A DNA stretch of 64,000 nucleotides, taken from JBQLZQ01 sp052168355 (lineage in GTDB: Bacteria > Pseudomonadota > Alphaproteobacteria > DSM-16000 > Inquilinaceae). This document shows, piece after piece, positions 52,995 to 61,367 of this stretch. The notes beneath the pieces are model-generated. The model made no database searches, had not been told where the DNA came from, and saw only the letters and a program-made list of their open reading frames with translations. The stretch covers positions 1-64,000 of the forward strand of contig JBQLZQ010000005.1 in the NCBI GenBank assembly GCA_052168355.1. Reading direction: 5' to 3'. The translations under genes and the position numbers were made by a program. Within the stretch, counting starts at the first letter, position 1, and each line of letters opens with the position of its first letter.

Positions 52995-55619
52995 CTAAAG
53001 CTGGCGCGCCACTTCTTCCGTCTCAAAGGCTTCGATCACATCGCCGACGCGGATATCCTCATAATTCTCGAAGGCCATGCCGCATTCATAGCCCTCGCGC
53101 ACCTCGCGCACCTCTTCCTTGAAGCGCTTGAGGGTTTTGAGGGTGCCTTCGTGGATGACGATGTTGTCGCGCAGCAGACGCACCTTGGCGCCGCGGCGCA
53201 CCATGCCCTCGGTCACGTGACAGCCGGCCACCTTGCCGACCTTGGTGATGTTGAAGATTTCGCGGATCTCCGCGTTGCCCAGGAAATTCTCCCGCAGCGT
53301 CGGCGACAGCATGCCCGACAGCGCCTGGCGGACATCGTCGATGACGTTGTAGATCACGCTGTAGTAGCGGATGTCGACACCATCGCGACGGGCCATTTCC
53401 CGCGCCTGCGGGTTGGCCCGGACGTTGAACCCGATGACCATGGCCCCGGTCGACTTGGCCAGCGTGATATCGCTTTCGTTGATGCCGCCGACGGCCGAAT
53501 GAAGGATACGGACGCGGACCTCCGTCTCTTCCCCGACCAGCTTTTCGACACTGCTGGCGATGGCCTCGATGGACCCCTGGACATCGCCCTTGATGACCAT
53601 CGGCAGTTCCTTGACGGCCCCGGCGGCGATCTGGGTGAACATCTGCTCCAGCGTGCCGCGCGCGCCGGCCGCCTGGAACAGATCGCGCTTCTTGCGGCCC
53701 CGGAACTCGGTGATCTCGCGGGCCCGGGCCTCGGTCTCGACGACGATGAAGTCATCGCCGGCCAGGGGCGCGCCGTTGAGGCCAAGCACCTCGACCGGCA
53801 TCGACGGACCGGCGGCGTCGATCTGCTCGCCCCGATCGTTGATCATGGCGCGGACCCGGCCCCATTCGCTGCCGGTAACGAAGATATCGCCGACCTTCAG
53901 GGTGCCGCGCTGGACCAGCACCGTGGCCACCGGACCGCGGCCGCGCTCCAGCTTGGCCTCGATGACGCTGCCCTCGGCGCTGCGGTTGGGGTTGCCGCGA
54001 AGCTCCAAAAGCTCGGCCTGCAGAAGGATGGCCTCTTCCAGCTTGTCCAGGCCCTGCTTGGTCTTGGCCGAAACCTCGACGGTCAGCACGTCGCCGCCCA
54101 TCGCCTCGACCACGATGTTGTGCTGCAGCAGTTCGTTGTTCACACGGGTGGTATCGGCGTCGGGCAGGTCGATCTTGTTGATGGCGACGATGATCGGCAC
54201 CTCGGCCGCCGTGGCGTGGCGGATGGCCTCCACGGTCTGCGGCATGATGCCGTCGTCGGCGGCGACCACCAGGATGACGATGTCGGTGGTGTTGGCGCCC
54301 CGGGCCCGCATCTCGGTAAAGGCCTCGTGGCCCGGCGTGTCGATGAAGGTGATGCGGGCACCGTTTTCCATCGTCACCTGATAGGCGCCGATATGCTGGG
54401 TGATGCCGCCGGCCTCGCGGGCCGCCACGTCGGACTGACGCAGCGCGTCCAAAAGCGACGTCTTGCCGTGATCGACGTGGCCCATGACGGTCACCACCGG
54501 CGGGCGGGGCATCAGATCCCCGGTATCGTCTTCCTCGCCGCGCAGCCCGACCTCGACATCGGCTTCCGACACCCGCTTGATGCGGTGGCCGAATTCGTTG
54601 ACCAGAAGTTCGGCCGTGTCGGCATCGATGGTCTGGGTGATGGTGGCCATCACGCCCATCTTCATCAGCGACTTGATGACGTCGACGCCCCGCTCGGCCA
54701 TGCGGTTGGCCAGTTCCTGGATGGTGATGGTTTCCGGAACGACGACTTCGCGGACGATCTTTTCGGGCGGCTGCTCTTCGCCGCGACGTTCCTTTTCCCG
54801 GGCACGGCGCACGGCGGCCAGGCTGCGCATCCGCGCGCCGTCGTCGCCGCTGAGGGCCTGGGAAATCGTCAGCTTGCCGCCGCGACGGCGCGGTTCGACG
54901 CGGTTGCGCACGGCCGGACGACGGGGTGACGCCGGCGACGCGTCTCCGGCGCGACGGGAACGGCCCTTGCTGGCGTCGTCGTCGCCTTCCAGCGCGTCGA
55001 CCTTGGCCGCGCCGGCCCGGCCCACCCGGTCGGCCACCTTGCGCCGCTTTTCCTCGTCGGCCTGTTCGGCGGCGCGAAGCTTGGCCTGTTCGGCCAGACG
55101 CTGCTGCTCGATTTCCTCGATACGGGCGCGTTCTTCCTCGGTCCGCCGGCGCTCGTTTTCCTCGATCTCGCGCAGTTCGGCCATCTCGCGATCGCGCAGA
55201 GCCTGCGGGGTCAGCGGTTCGGCCGGCGATGCCGGTGCCGGCGGGGCCTCGGCCGGGGTCTCGACGGCCTGGCGGGCGGTTTCCGCCTGCTGGCGCTGAT
55301 CTTCCTCGCGCAGGGCGCTGCGCAGCGCGGTTTCCCGCGCCTCCCGCTCGGCCTCGGTGAGGCGGCGCTGCGGCCGACCGCGCGCGACCGCGCCGGCCAG
55401 GCCGCCCTCGGTCGCGGCCTCGGCGCCGGCACCGTCTCCGGCCGCGGGGCCGCCCCGATCGATGGTGCGCTTGCGCTTGACCTCCACGGTCACGGTCTTC
55501 GACCGGCCATGGGAGAAACTCTGGCGCACCTGGCCCGACTCGATCGTCTTGCGCAGTTCCAGCTTCCCGCCACCCAGCTTCAGGGTGGACTTCCGGTCTT
55601 GTTCGTTACTATCCGTCAT
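52995..55619 (-). CDS. infB: Translation initiation factor IF-2
   Basis: An 874-residue GTPase that joins initiator tRNA and the 50S subunit. The N-terminus (KLGGGKLELRKTIESGQVRQSFSHGRSK) and a long charged/Ala-rich region with many EER-type repeats precede the G domain: G1 GHVDHGKT (residues 380-387), G3 DTPGHEAF, G4 NKID. The C-terminal domains II-IV follow. ATG 55619 overlaps the ylxR-like gene stop as ATGA, fitting the nusA-ylxR-infB order. Confidence 0.98.
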   Translation of the reverse strand: MTDSNEQDRKSTLKLGGGKLELRKTIESGQVRQSFSHGRSKTVTVEVKRKRTIDRGGPAAGDGAGAEAATEGGLAGAVARGRPQRRLTEAEREARETALRSALREEDQRQQAETARQAVETPAEAPPAPASPAEPLTPQALRDREMAELREIEENERRRTEEERARIEEIEQQRLAEQAKLRAAEQADEEKRRKVADRVGRAGAAKVDALEGDDDASKGRSRRAGDASPASPRRPAVRNRVEPRRRGGKLTISQALSGDDGARMRSLAAVRRAREKERRGEEQPPEKIVREVVVPETITIQELANRMAERGVDVIKSLMKMGVMATITQTIDADTAELLVNEFGHRIKRVSEADVEVGLRGEEDDTGDLMPRPPVVTVMGHVDHGKTSLLDALRQSDVAAREAGGITQHIGAYQVTMENGARITFIDTPGHEAFTEMRARGANTTDIVILVVAADDGIMPQTVEAIRHATAAEVPIIVAINKIDLPDADTTRVNNELLQHNIVVEAMGGDVLTVEVSAKTKQGLDKLEEAILLQAELLELRGNPNRSAEGSVIEAKLERGRGPVATVLVQRGTLKVGDIFVTGSEWGRVRAMINDRGEQIDAAGPSMPVEVLGLNGAPLAGDDFIVVETEARAREITEFRGRKKRDLFQAAGARGTLEQMFTQIAAGAVKELPMVIKGDVQGSIEAIASSVEKLVGEETEVRVRILHSAVGGINESDITLAKSTGAMVIGFNVRANPQAREMARRDGVDIRYYSVIYNVIDDVRQALSGMLSPTLRENFLGNAEIREIFNITKVGKVAGCHVTEGMVRRGAKVRLLRDNIVIHEGTLKTLKRFKEEVREVREGYECGMAFENYEDIRVGDVIEAFETEEVARQL

Positions 55620-56359
55620 AACCGTCTTGCGTCTGCCTCTTGTCCGTGTCCTGGCGGCGCCGCATGCTCCGCCTCGGCCGTTTGTCCGTCAAGGCGCGGC
55701 CCGGCGCGGCGCAGGCCGTCCAGACGCCGTGCCTCGACCAGCAGGCGGTCGGCCAACCCGCCAGCGCCCACCGCGGCATGCACCGCGTGGTCGCGTCCAA
55801 ACGCGGCCCCCATCTCGGCCGCCGTCAACGGCGCCACCACCGGGCGCGTGCCTGCAAGCCGCTGCAGCTTGCCCCGCCCGTCGGGGGCGCCGTCCCGGGC
55901 GGCGATCAGCACCGCCGCCTCGCCCCGCACCAGCCACTCTCGGGCCTTCTCAAAACCGGCCACGGCGATGCCGGCGCGTCGGGCCAGGCCCAGGATGTCG
56001 GCGCACCGTTGCGTCAGCATCGCCTCGATCCGTGCGGTCAGCCCCTCGGGCACGGTCACCGGCATGCGCGCGGCGCGGGCGAAGGCCCCCTTGCGCACCG
56101 CCTTGTCCAGGGCCGCGCGGTCCGCCGCGACCCACAGCCCGCGCCCGGGCAGCTTGGCGTCTATATCCGGTGTCAGCGTCCCGTCCGGCGCCACGACAAA
56201 CCGGATCAGCGCCGCCTTCGGCGCGATCAGCCCCGTGGCGATGCAACGGCGCTCGGCGCCGTCCCCGTCGCCGGCCCGGCGTCGCCGCCCACCGCTATCC
56301 CGGCGTGGCCGCCCACCGCTATCCCGGCGTGGCGCTGACTGTGTCGAGGACAAGGCCAT
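55616..56359 (-). CDS. YlxR (DUF448) plus L7Ae-like RNA-binding protein
   Basis: A 247-residue fusion. The N-terminal part has the YlxR domain (RRCIATGLIAPKAALIRFVVAPDG, then DIDAKLPGRGLWVAADRAALDKAV), followed by an L7Ae/ribosomal L30-like domain (GLARRAGIAVAGFEKAREWLVRGEAAVLIAARDG). This two-domain layout in the nusA-infB operon is common in Alphaproteobacteria and probably binds RNA. Near the N-terminus an 8-residue unit RRDSGGRP/R is duplicated by a 24-bp tandem repeat. Confidence 0.88.
   Translation of the reverse strand: MALSSTQSAPRRDSGGRPRRDSGGRRRRAGDGDGAERRCIATGLIAPKAALIRFVVAPDGTLTPDIDAKLPGRGLWVAADRAALDKAVRKGAFARAARMPVTVPEGLTARIEAMLTQRCADILGLARRAGIAVAGFEKAREWLVRGEAAVLIAARDGAPDGRGKLQRLAGTRPVVAPLTAAEMGAAFGRDHAVHAAVGAGGLADRLLVEARRLDGLRRAGPRLDGQTAEAEHAAPPGHGQEADARRL
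56284..56333. repeat. 24-bp tandem repeat in the YlxR gene
   Basis: Two perfect tandem copies of a 24-base unit encode RRDSGGR twice in the disordered N-terminus of the YlxR-like protein. In-frame length (24) preserves the reading frame, so copy number could vary without harm. Confidence 0.85.
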
Positions 56360-56378
56360 CGGCTGTTCGCGACGCTCC

Positions 56379-57929
56379 TCACTCTCCGGCCATGGTCTTG
56401 CCGGCCGGCGCTTCCGCCGCGGATTCGGCGCCGTCTTCGGCGGCCGGTTCCTCACCTTCGAACCAATGGGCGCGGGCGGTCATGATCAGCGCGTTGGCCT
56501 CCTCCTCCGACAGCGCGTCGGCCCCCAGGAATTCGATCAACTCGTCACTGGCCAGATCGCCCAGATCGTCCACGGTCTTGACACCCTGCTCACCCAACTT
56601 GACCAGAAGAGCGGGCGTCAACCCTTCCAGTTCCATCAGTTCGGCGCTGATCCCCAGCTCCTCGCAGCGCTTGACGGCCGCGACGGTCTGCTCTTCGAGG
56701 TAGACCCGCGCCCGGTTCTGCAGCTCGGCGGCGATGTCGTCGTCGAACCCTTCGATGTCGATAAGCTCTTCCGGCGGGATGTAAGCAATCTCCTCAAGCC
56801 GGGTGAAGCCTTCGCCGACCAGAAGGTGGGCAATGACGTCGTCGACATCCAGCGCGTTCATAAAAAGCTGGCTGCGCTCGCGCATTTCTTCCGTGCGGCG
56901 CTCGGATTCCTCGGCCTCGGTCAGGATGTCGATTTCCCAGCCCGTCAACATGGACGCCAGCCGGACGTTCTGGCCCCGCCGGCCGATGGCCAGCGACAAC
57001 TGGTCGTCGGGCACCACCACCTCGATCCGGCGTTGTTCGTCGTCGAGCACCACCTTGGACACTTCGGCGGGCGCCAGGGCATTGACCACGAAGGTTGCAG
57101 GATCGGCCGACCAGGGGATGATGTCGATCTTCTCGCCCTGCAGTTCGCCGACCACCGCCTGGACGCGGCTGCCGCGCATGCCGACGCAGGCGCCGACCGG
57201 GTCGATGGAACTGTCCTTGGAGATGACGGCGATCTTGGCCCGGCTGCCGGGGTCGCGGGCCACGGCCCGGATCTCGATGATGTTGTCGTAGATTTCCGGC
57301 ACTTCCATGGCAAACAGCTTGGCCATGAACTGGGGATGGCTGCGCGACAGGAAGATCTGAGGTCCCCGCTGTTCCTCTCGGACGTCATAGATGTAGGCGC
57401 GCACGCGGTCGCCGACCTTGTAATGCTCCCGCGGCAACAACTCGTCGCGCCGTATGACGGCCTCGGCGCGGCCCAGATCGACGGTCACGTTGCCATATTC
57501 GGCGCGCTTGACCAGACCGTTGACGATCTCGCCGACACGGTCCCGGAACTCCTCGAACTGACGGCGCCGCTCGGCCTCGCGCACCTTCTGGACGATCACC
57601 TGCTTGGCGGTCTGGGCGGCGATGCGGCCGAAATCGATGGGCGGCAGGGGTTCGATCAGATAGGCGCCGACGGTCAGCGACGGGTCGCGATCCTGGGCGT
57701 CGGCCAGCGAGATCTCGGTCATTTCGTTTTCGACCGCATCCACCACGTGGCGATAGCGCGCCAGCGCGATTTCACCGTCGGATCGCCCGATGACGGCGCG
57801 GATATCGTGCTCCTGCCCGTACTTGGACCGGCCGGCCTTCTGGATGGCCTGTTCCATGGCCTCCAGCACCTCATCCCGCTCGATATTCTTTTCGCGTGCC
57901 ACCGCGTCTGCGACTTGCAGAAGTTCCAT
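56379..57929 (-). CDS. nusA: Transcription elongation/termination factor NusA
   Basis: A 516-residue protein with the N-terminal RNA polymerase-binding domain (VADAVAREKNIERDEVLEAMEQAIQKAGR), an S1 domain, two KH domains (DPVGACVGMRGSRVQAVVGELQGEKIDIIPW and SLAIGRRGQNVRLASMLTGWEIDI), and two C-terminal acidic repeats (LEEIAYIPPEELIDIEGFDDDIAAELQNRA, LVKLGEQGVKTVDDLGDLASDELIEF). It ends 19 bases before the ylxR start. Confidence 0.98.
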   Translation of the reverse strand: MELLQVADAVAREKNIERDEVLEAMEQAIQKAGRSKYGQEHDIRAVIGRSDGEIALARYRHVVDAVENEMTEISLADAQDRDPSLTVGAYLIEPLPPIDFGRIAAQTAKQVIVQKVREAERRRQFEEFRDRVGEIVNGLVKRAEYGNVTVDLGRAEAVIRRDELLPREHYKVGDRVRAYIYDVREEQRGPQIFLSRSHPQFMAKLFAMEVPEIYDNIIEIRAVARDPGSRAKIAVISKDSSIDPVGACVGMRGSRVQAVVGELQGEKIDIIPWSADPATFVVNALAPAEVSKVVLDDEQRRIEVVVPDDQLSLAIGRRGQNVRLASMLTGWEIDILTEAEESERRTEEMRERSQLFMNALDVDDVIAHLLVGEGFTRLEEIAYIPPEELIDIEGFDDDIAAELQNRARVYLEEQTVAAVKRCEELGISAELMELEGLTPALLVKLGEQGVKTVDDLGDLASDELIEFLGADALSEEEANALIMTARAHWFEGEEPAAEDGAESAAEAPAGKTMAGE

Positions 57930-58013
57930 TGCGAAAGGCCTTACCCTTTGTCGTTACCCGGTTTCGCGCTTGAGGGAAGCGGCGTCCCGCGCCCCCCGTC
58001 GCACGGCCGCCGA

Positions 58014-58511
58014 TCAGCCCGGCTGGGCGGCCGCAATCAATTCGTCGGTCAACACCAGCTTGGCCCGCCGTATGTCCCGAAACGGCACCAGAACCGTGAC
58101 GGGCGCGGCGCCGTCGCCATCCATCTCAAGCTTCACCGCCTCACCCTCCAGACCGTGGAGCCGGCCGCGAAACCGCCGCCGCCCATCCACCGCCGCCGTA
58201 GTCTCGACCCTTGCCTCGAACCCGGCGAACCGGTCAAAGTCCGCCAGCCGCGTCAAAGGCCGATCGATCCCCGGCGACGACACCTCCAGCGTGTAGGCCG
58301 CGTCGATCGGATCGTCCACGTCCAGAAGGGCAGATATGGTGCGACTGGCCTTCGCGCAATGCTCAACCGTTAAGACCCCGCGATCCCGACGTTCCACCAT
58401 GACCTGCAGCACCGGCGTGCGGTCGCCCATGATCATCACCCGCACCACTTCCAGCCCCATGGCTTCCAGCGCGGGGGCCACGATGCGTTCGATCCGACCT
58501 TCCCGATCCAT
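58014..58511 (-). CDS. rimP: Ribosome maturation factor RimP
   Basis: A 165-residue 30S assembly factor. ATG 58511 gives MDREGRIERIVAPALEAMGLEVVRV, and LTVEHCAKASRTISALLDVDDPIDAAYTLEVSSPGIDRPL is diagnostic, followed by the Sm-like second domain. A GAAGG ribosome-binding site precedes it. It starts the rimP-nusA-ylxR-infB transcription unit, downstream of the trmB terminator. Confidence 0.95.
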   Translation of the reverse strand: MDREGRIERIVAPALEAMGLEVVRVMIMGDRTPVLQVMVERRDRGVLTVEHCAKASRTISALLDVDDPIDAAYTLEVSSPGIDRPLTRLADFDRFAGFEARVETTAAVDGRRRFRGRLHGLEGEAVKLEMDGDGAAPVTVLVPFRDIRRAKLVLTDELIAAAQPG

Positions 58512-58573
58512 GCCCTTCAACTTCCGGCGCTGCCCGTGCGGCGCTGCCCCAATACCAAAAGCGTTCCAGAAAC

Positions 58574-58598
58574 AAAAAAGGCGGGCCAATGGCCCACC
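58574..58598 (-). terminator. Rho-independent terminator after trmB
   Basis: On the minus strand an 8-pair stem GGTGGGCC/GGCCCGCC (one G-T pair) with loop ATT is followed by TTTTTT. It separates the metK-trmB unit from the rimP operon. Confidence 0.85.
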
Positions 58599-58627
58599 CT
58601 TGTGCCGATACGACCGTACTCAGCCGA

Positions 58628-59407
58628 TCAGCAATACAGGATGTTTTGTTGGCGCACTATAACCCCTTCGGCGCGGCCCGCAACACTTTTCCCGTTCGTT
58701 CGGGGCCGCCGCAAAAAGGTTAAATAGGCGGGCGTCCGGCCGGCCGCAAGTGCTTTGGCCTCGTAGCGTGTGGCGGGCCAGTCGTCGGGCCGGCGCCGCC
58801 AGTCCTGGGGCCCGCCGGCGGTCCAGGCAAAGGCGCCATGCCGGCGGGTTTCCGCCAACATCCAATCGACCAGCCCGGGGTCGTCGCTGGCCAGGCGCAG
58901 CTCCGCGCCGTCGGACAGGACCCGCGCCAGCGCGGTCAGGCTGTCGGCGTTGATCAGACGCCGCTTGTGATGGCGGACTTTGGGCCACGGGTCCGGAAAC
59001 AGGACAAAGCACCGGTCGATGGCCGCGTCGGGCAAGGCGTCGACGACCGGCCGGGCATCGCCGGGATGGATGCGGATGTTGGTCAGGCCGCGCCGGTCGA
59101 TGTCCCGGAGCAGGCTGGCGACGCCATTGATAAAGGGTTCGCAGCCGATGATCCCGACATCGGGGTGCCGCTCGGCCTGAGCCGCCAGATGTTCGCCGCC
59201 GCCAAAGCCGATCTCCAGCCATACGGCCCGGGGGGCTTTGGGAAACAGGTCGGCGGGGTCGAGCATGGCCGGCGGTTCCGGCAGCGGGACCGCGAGGGCC
59301 GGCAGGGTCCGGTCGAGAAGGTCGACGCGGCCCGGCCGCAGCTTGCGGCCACGGCGCCGCCCGTACAGCGTGCGGCGTTCCGACGGCGGGGAGCCGCCGG
59401 CCGTCAC
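58628..59407 (-). CDS. trmB: tRNA (guanine-N7)-methyltransferase TrmB
   Basis: A 259-residue SAM-dependent enzyme that makes m7G46 in tRNA. The basic N-terminus RRTLYGRRRGRKLRPGR is typical of Alphaproteobacteria; motif I is WLEIGFGGGEHL (residues 63-74), then IGCEPFINGVASLLRDI and FPDPWPKVRHHKRRL, the TrmB signature. GTG 59407 overlaps the metK stop as GTGA. The C-terminal ~20 residues (after FLRRPRTNGK) look unlike the family and may be a read-on extension. Confidence 0.93.
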   Translation of the reverse strand: MTAGGSPPSERRTLYGRRRGRKLRPGRVDLLDRTLPALAVPLPEPPAMLDPADLFPKAPRAVWLEIGFGGGEHLAAQAERHPDVGIIGCEPFINGVASLLRDIDRRGLTNIRIHPGDARPVVDALPDAAIDRCFVLFPDPWPKVRHHKRRLINADSLTALARVLSDGAELRLASDDPGLVDWMLAETRRHGAFAWTAGGPQDWRRRPDDWPATRYEAKALAAGRTPAYLTFLRRPRTNGKSVAGRAEGVIVRQQNILYC

Positions 59408-60573
59408 CCGAAGGTCGCCTTCAGCTCCTCCGCCAGGTCGGTACGTTCCCACGAAAAACCGCCATCGGGCTCCGGCGGGCGGCCGAAATGGCCGTAGGCC
59501 GATGTCCGGGCGTAGATCGGCTTGTTCAGGCCCAGATGCAGGCGGATGCCCCGGGGGCGCAGATCGACCCGTTCGCGCAAGCCATCGGACAGCCGGTCCT
59601 CGTCGACCTTCCCCGTACCGTGGGTATCGATGTAGACCGACAGGGGATGGGACACGCCGATGGCGTAGCTGAGCTGGATGGTGCAGCGGTCGGCCAGACC
59701 CGCCTCCACCACGTTCTTGGCCAGATAGCGGGCGGCATAGGCCGCCGACCGGTCGACCTTGGTCGGATCCTTGCCGGAAAAGGCGCCGCCGCCATGGGGG
59801 GCCGCGCCGCCATAGGTGTCGACGATGATCTTGCGCCCGGTCAGACCGGCGTCGCCGTCCGGCCCGCCGATGACGAACCGGCCGGTGGGGTTGACGTAAA
59901 ATTGGTCCTCGTCGCACATCCAGCCCTGGGGCAGGACGTTGACCACGTGCGGCCGCACGATCTCCCGCACCTCGGCCTGATCCAGCCCGTCGGCATGCTG
60001 GGTGGACACGACGACGGAACTGGCGCCGGCCGGTTTGCCATCGACATAGCGCAGCGAAACCTGGCTTTTGGCGTCGGGGCCCAGATGCGGTTCGGCGCCG
60101 GAATGCCGCGCTTCGGCCAGGCTGCGCAGGATGGCGTGGGAAAAGTGGATCGGTGCCGGCATCAGGACATCGGTCTCGCGGCAGGCATAGCCGAACATGA
60201 TGCCCTGGTCGCCGGCGCCTTCGTCCTTGTTGCCGGCGGCGTCGACGCCCTTGGCGATGTCGGCCGACTGCTTGTGGACAAAGACCTCGACCGTGGCGTT
60301 GCGCCAGTGAAAACCTTCCTGCTCATAGCCGATGTCGCGCACGGCGTGGCGGGCAATCTCCTCCATCGCCGCGGCGTTGATCGTGTCCGGTCCGCGCGCC
60401 TCGCCGGCGATGACCATCCGGTTGGTGGTGCACAGGGTTTCGATGGCGCAGCGGGCCTCCGGATCGGCGGCCAGAAAGGCGTCGACGATGGCGTCGGACA
60501 CCCGGTCCGAAACCTTGTCGGGATGCCCCTCGGACACGGACTCGCTGGTAAAGACGTAGTTTCCCTTGGGCAC
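59404..60573 (-). CDS. metK: S-adenosylmethionine synthetase
   Basis: A 389-residue enzyme making SAM from ATP and methionine. GHPDK (residues 16-20) in SVSEGHPDKVSD, GAGDQGIMFGYAC, GGGAFSGKDPTKVDRSAAYAARYLAKN and HFGR near the end are the MetK signatures. GTG 60573 is chosen because AGGA lies 6 bases upstream and this is the usual N-terminus; the open frame goes to 60699 but without conservation. SAM made here feeds the adjacent TrmB and RsmG. Confidence 0.97.
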   Translation of the reverse strand: MPKGNYVFTSESVSEGHPDKVSDRVSDAIVDAFLAADPEARCAIETLCTTNRMVIAGEARGPDTINAAAMEEIARHAVRDIGYEQEGFHWRNATVEVFVHKQSADIAKGVDAAGNKDEGAGDQGIMFGYACRETDVLMPAPIHFSHAILRSLAEARHSGAEPHLGPDAKSQVSLRYVDGKPAGASSVVVSTQHADGLDQAEVREIVRPHVVNVLPQGWMCDEDQFYVNPTGRFVIGGPDGDAGLTGRKIIVDTYGGAAPHGGGAFSGKDPTKVDRSAAYAARYLAKNVVEAGLADRCTIQLSYAIGVSHPLSVYIDTHGTGKVDEDRLSDGLRERVDLRPRGIRLHLGLNKPIYARTSAYGHFGRPPEPDGGFSWERTDLAEELKATFG

Positions 60574-60724
60574 GGCCGGTCCTCGCGTGATTTCGGTGTG
60601 GCGGACGAGGATGGGCAGGGCGGCCGTTCCGGCGACCGCCGGCCGATCCTCGATCTCGATCAAGGCGCGACTTGTGGCAAGGACCGCATCGTTGGTCAAG
60701 ACCGTTGGCGAACGGTCCGGAGTC

Positions 60725-61189
60725 TCAAGGCTGACCTTGAGTTTCCGAATTGGCGATGGCCTTGATCAGGTCGAACACGCGCCGCCGCAATGCCGGATTG
60801 TGAATCCGGTAGTAGGCGCGCACCAGTTCCAATGTCTCGCGCTTGGCCATGGGGTCGGGTGTGTAGGGCTCGGCATCCTCGGCCATGCCGGCCGCCTGGG
60901 CCCGTGACGCCTTCGCGGACGGTGCGTCCTCGAAAAAGAACGCGACCGGCACGTCTAGAACGCGGCTCAAATCGTGCAGGCGGCTGGCGCCGATGCGGTT
61001 GGCGCCGCGCTCGTATTTCTGGACCTGCTGAAAGGTCAGCCCGATGGCCTCGCCCAGCTTTTCCTGGCTCATGCCTAAAAGCGTGCGGCGCAGGCGCAGA
61101 CGGCTGCCGACATGCACGTCGATGGGGTGGGGGTGCCCGATGCGCGGGCGGCCGACAACGCGGCGGGGTTTTGTCATAGGATTGGCCAA
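60725..61189 (-). CDS. XRE-family helix-turn-helix regulator
   Basis: A 154-residue DNA-binding protein. An HTH_XRE domain covers about residues 27-86 (VGSRLRLRRTLLGMSQEKLGEAIGLTFQQVQKYERGANRIGASRLHDLSRVLDVPVAFFFE), and the C-terminal half (RETLELVRAYYRIHNPALRRRVFDLIKAIA) may dimerise. It resembles regulators found beside metK/lnt in many Alphaproteobacteria. TTG 61189 has GGGAG upstream; ATG 61177 is an alternative. An inverted repeat lies upstream of it. Confidence 0.85.
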   Translation of the reverse strand: MANPMTKPRRVVGRPRIGHPHPIDVHVGSRLRLRRTLLGMSQEKLGEAIGLTFQQVQKYERGANRIGASRLHDLSRVLDVPVAFFFEDAPSAKASRAQAAGMAEDAEPYTPDPMAKRETLELVRAYYRIHNPALRRRVFDLIKAIANSETQGQP

Positions 61190-61282
61190 TGGATGTCTCC
61201 CGGGGGGGTGCGGGCTTTCATCCTACAAATAACGCCGTTGTCGGAGAACCGCTACCCCTGTCCGCACATGCATACATTCCAA

Positions 61283-61301
61283 GACGATACTAACGATCGT
61301 C
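61283..61301. promoter_or_regulatory. Inverted repeat upstream of the XRE gene
   Basis: GACGAT/ATCGTC arms with a 7-base spacer in the 178-base gap between the XRE gene and lnt, about 95 bases upstream of the XRE start. It could be its own operator; function not shown. Confidence 0.3.
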
Positions 61302-61367
61302 GGTTCGGCTCATCCACCGTATCGGTTCCGTGCCGGCAAGGCTAACCCTCGCCGATGCGGCCGTCCA

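Noticed and set aside
52602..54929. A 775-codon frame opposite infB
   Set aside because: Antisense shadow of IF-2; His/Asp-rich with no recognised motif.
60574..60724. SAM riboswitch upstream of metK
   Set aside because: The 151-base gap shows no recognisable SAM-II or other aptamer pattern by eye; a covariance-model scan (Rfam SAM families) would decide.
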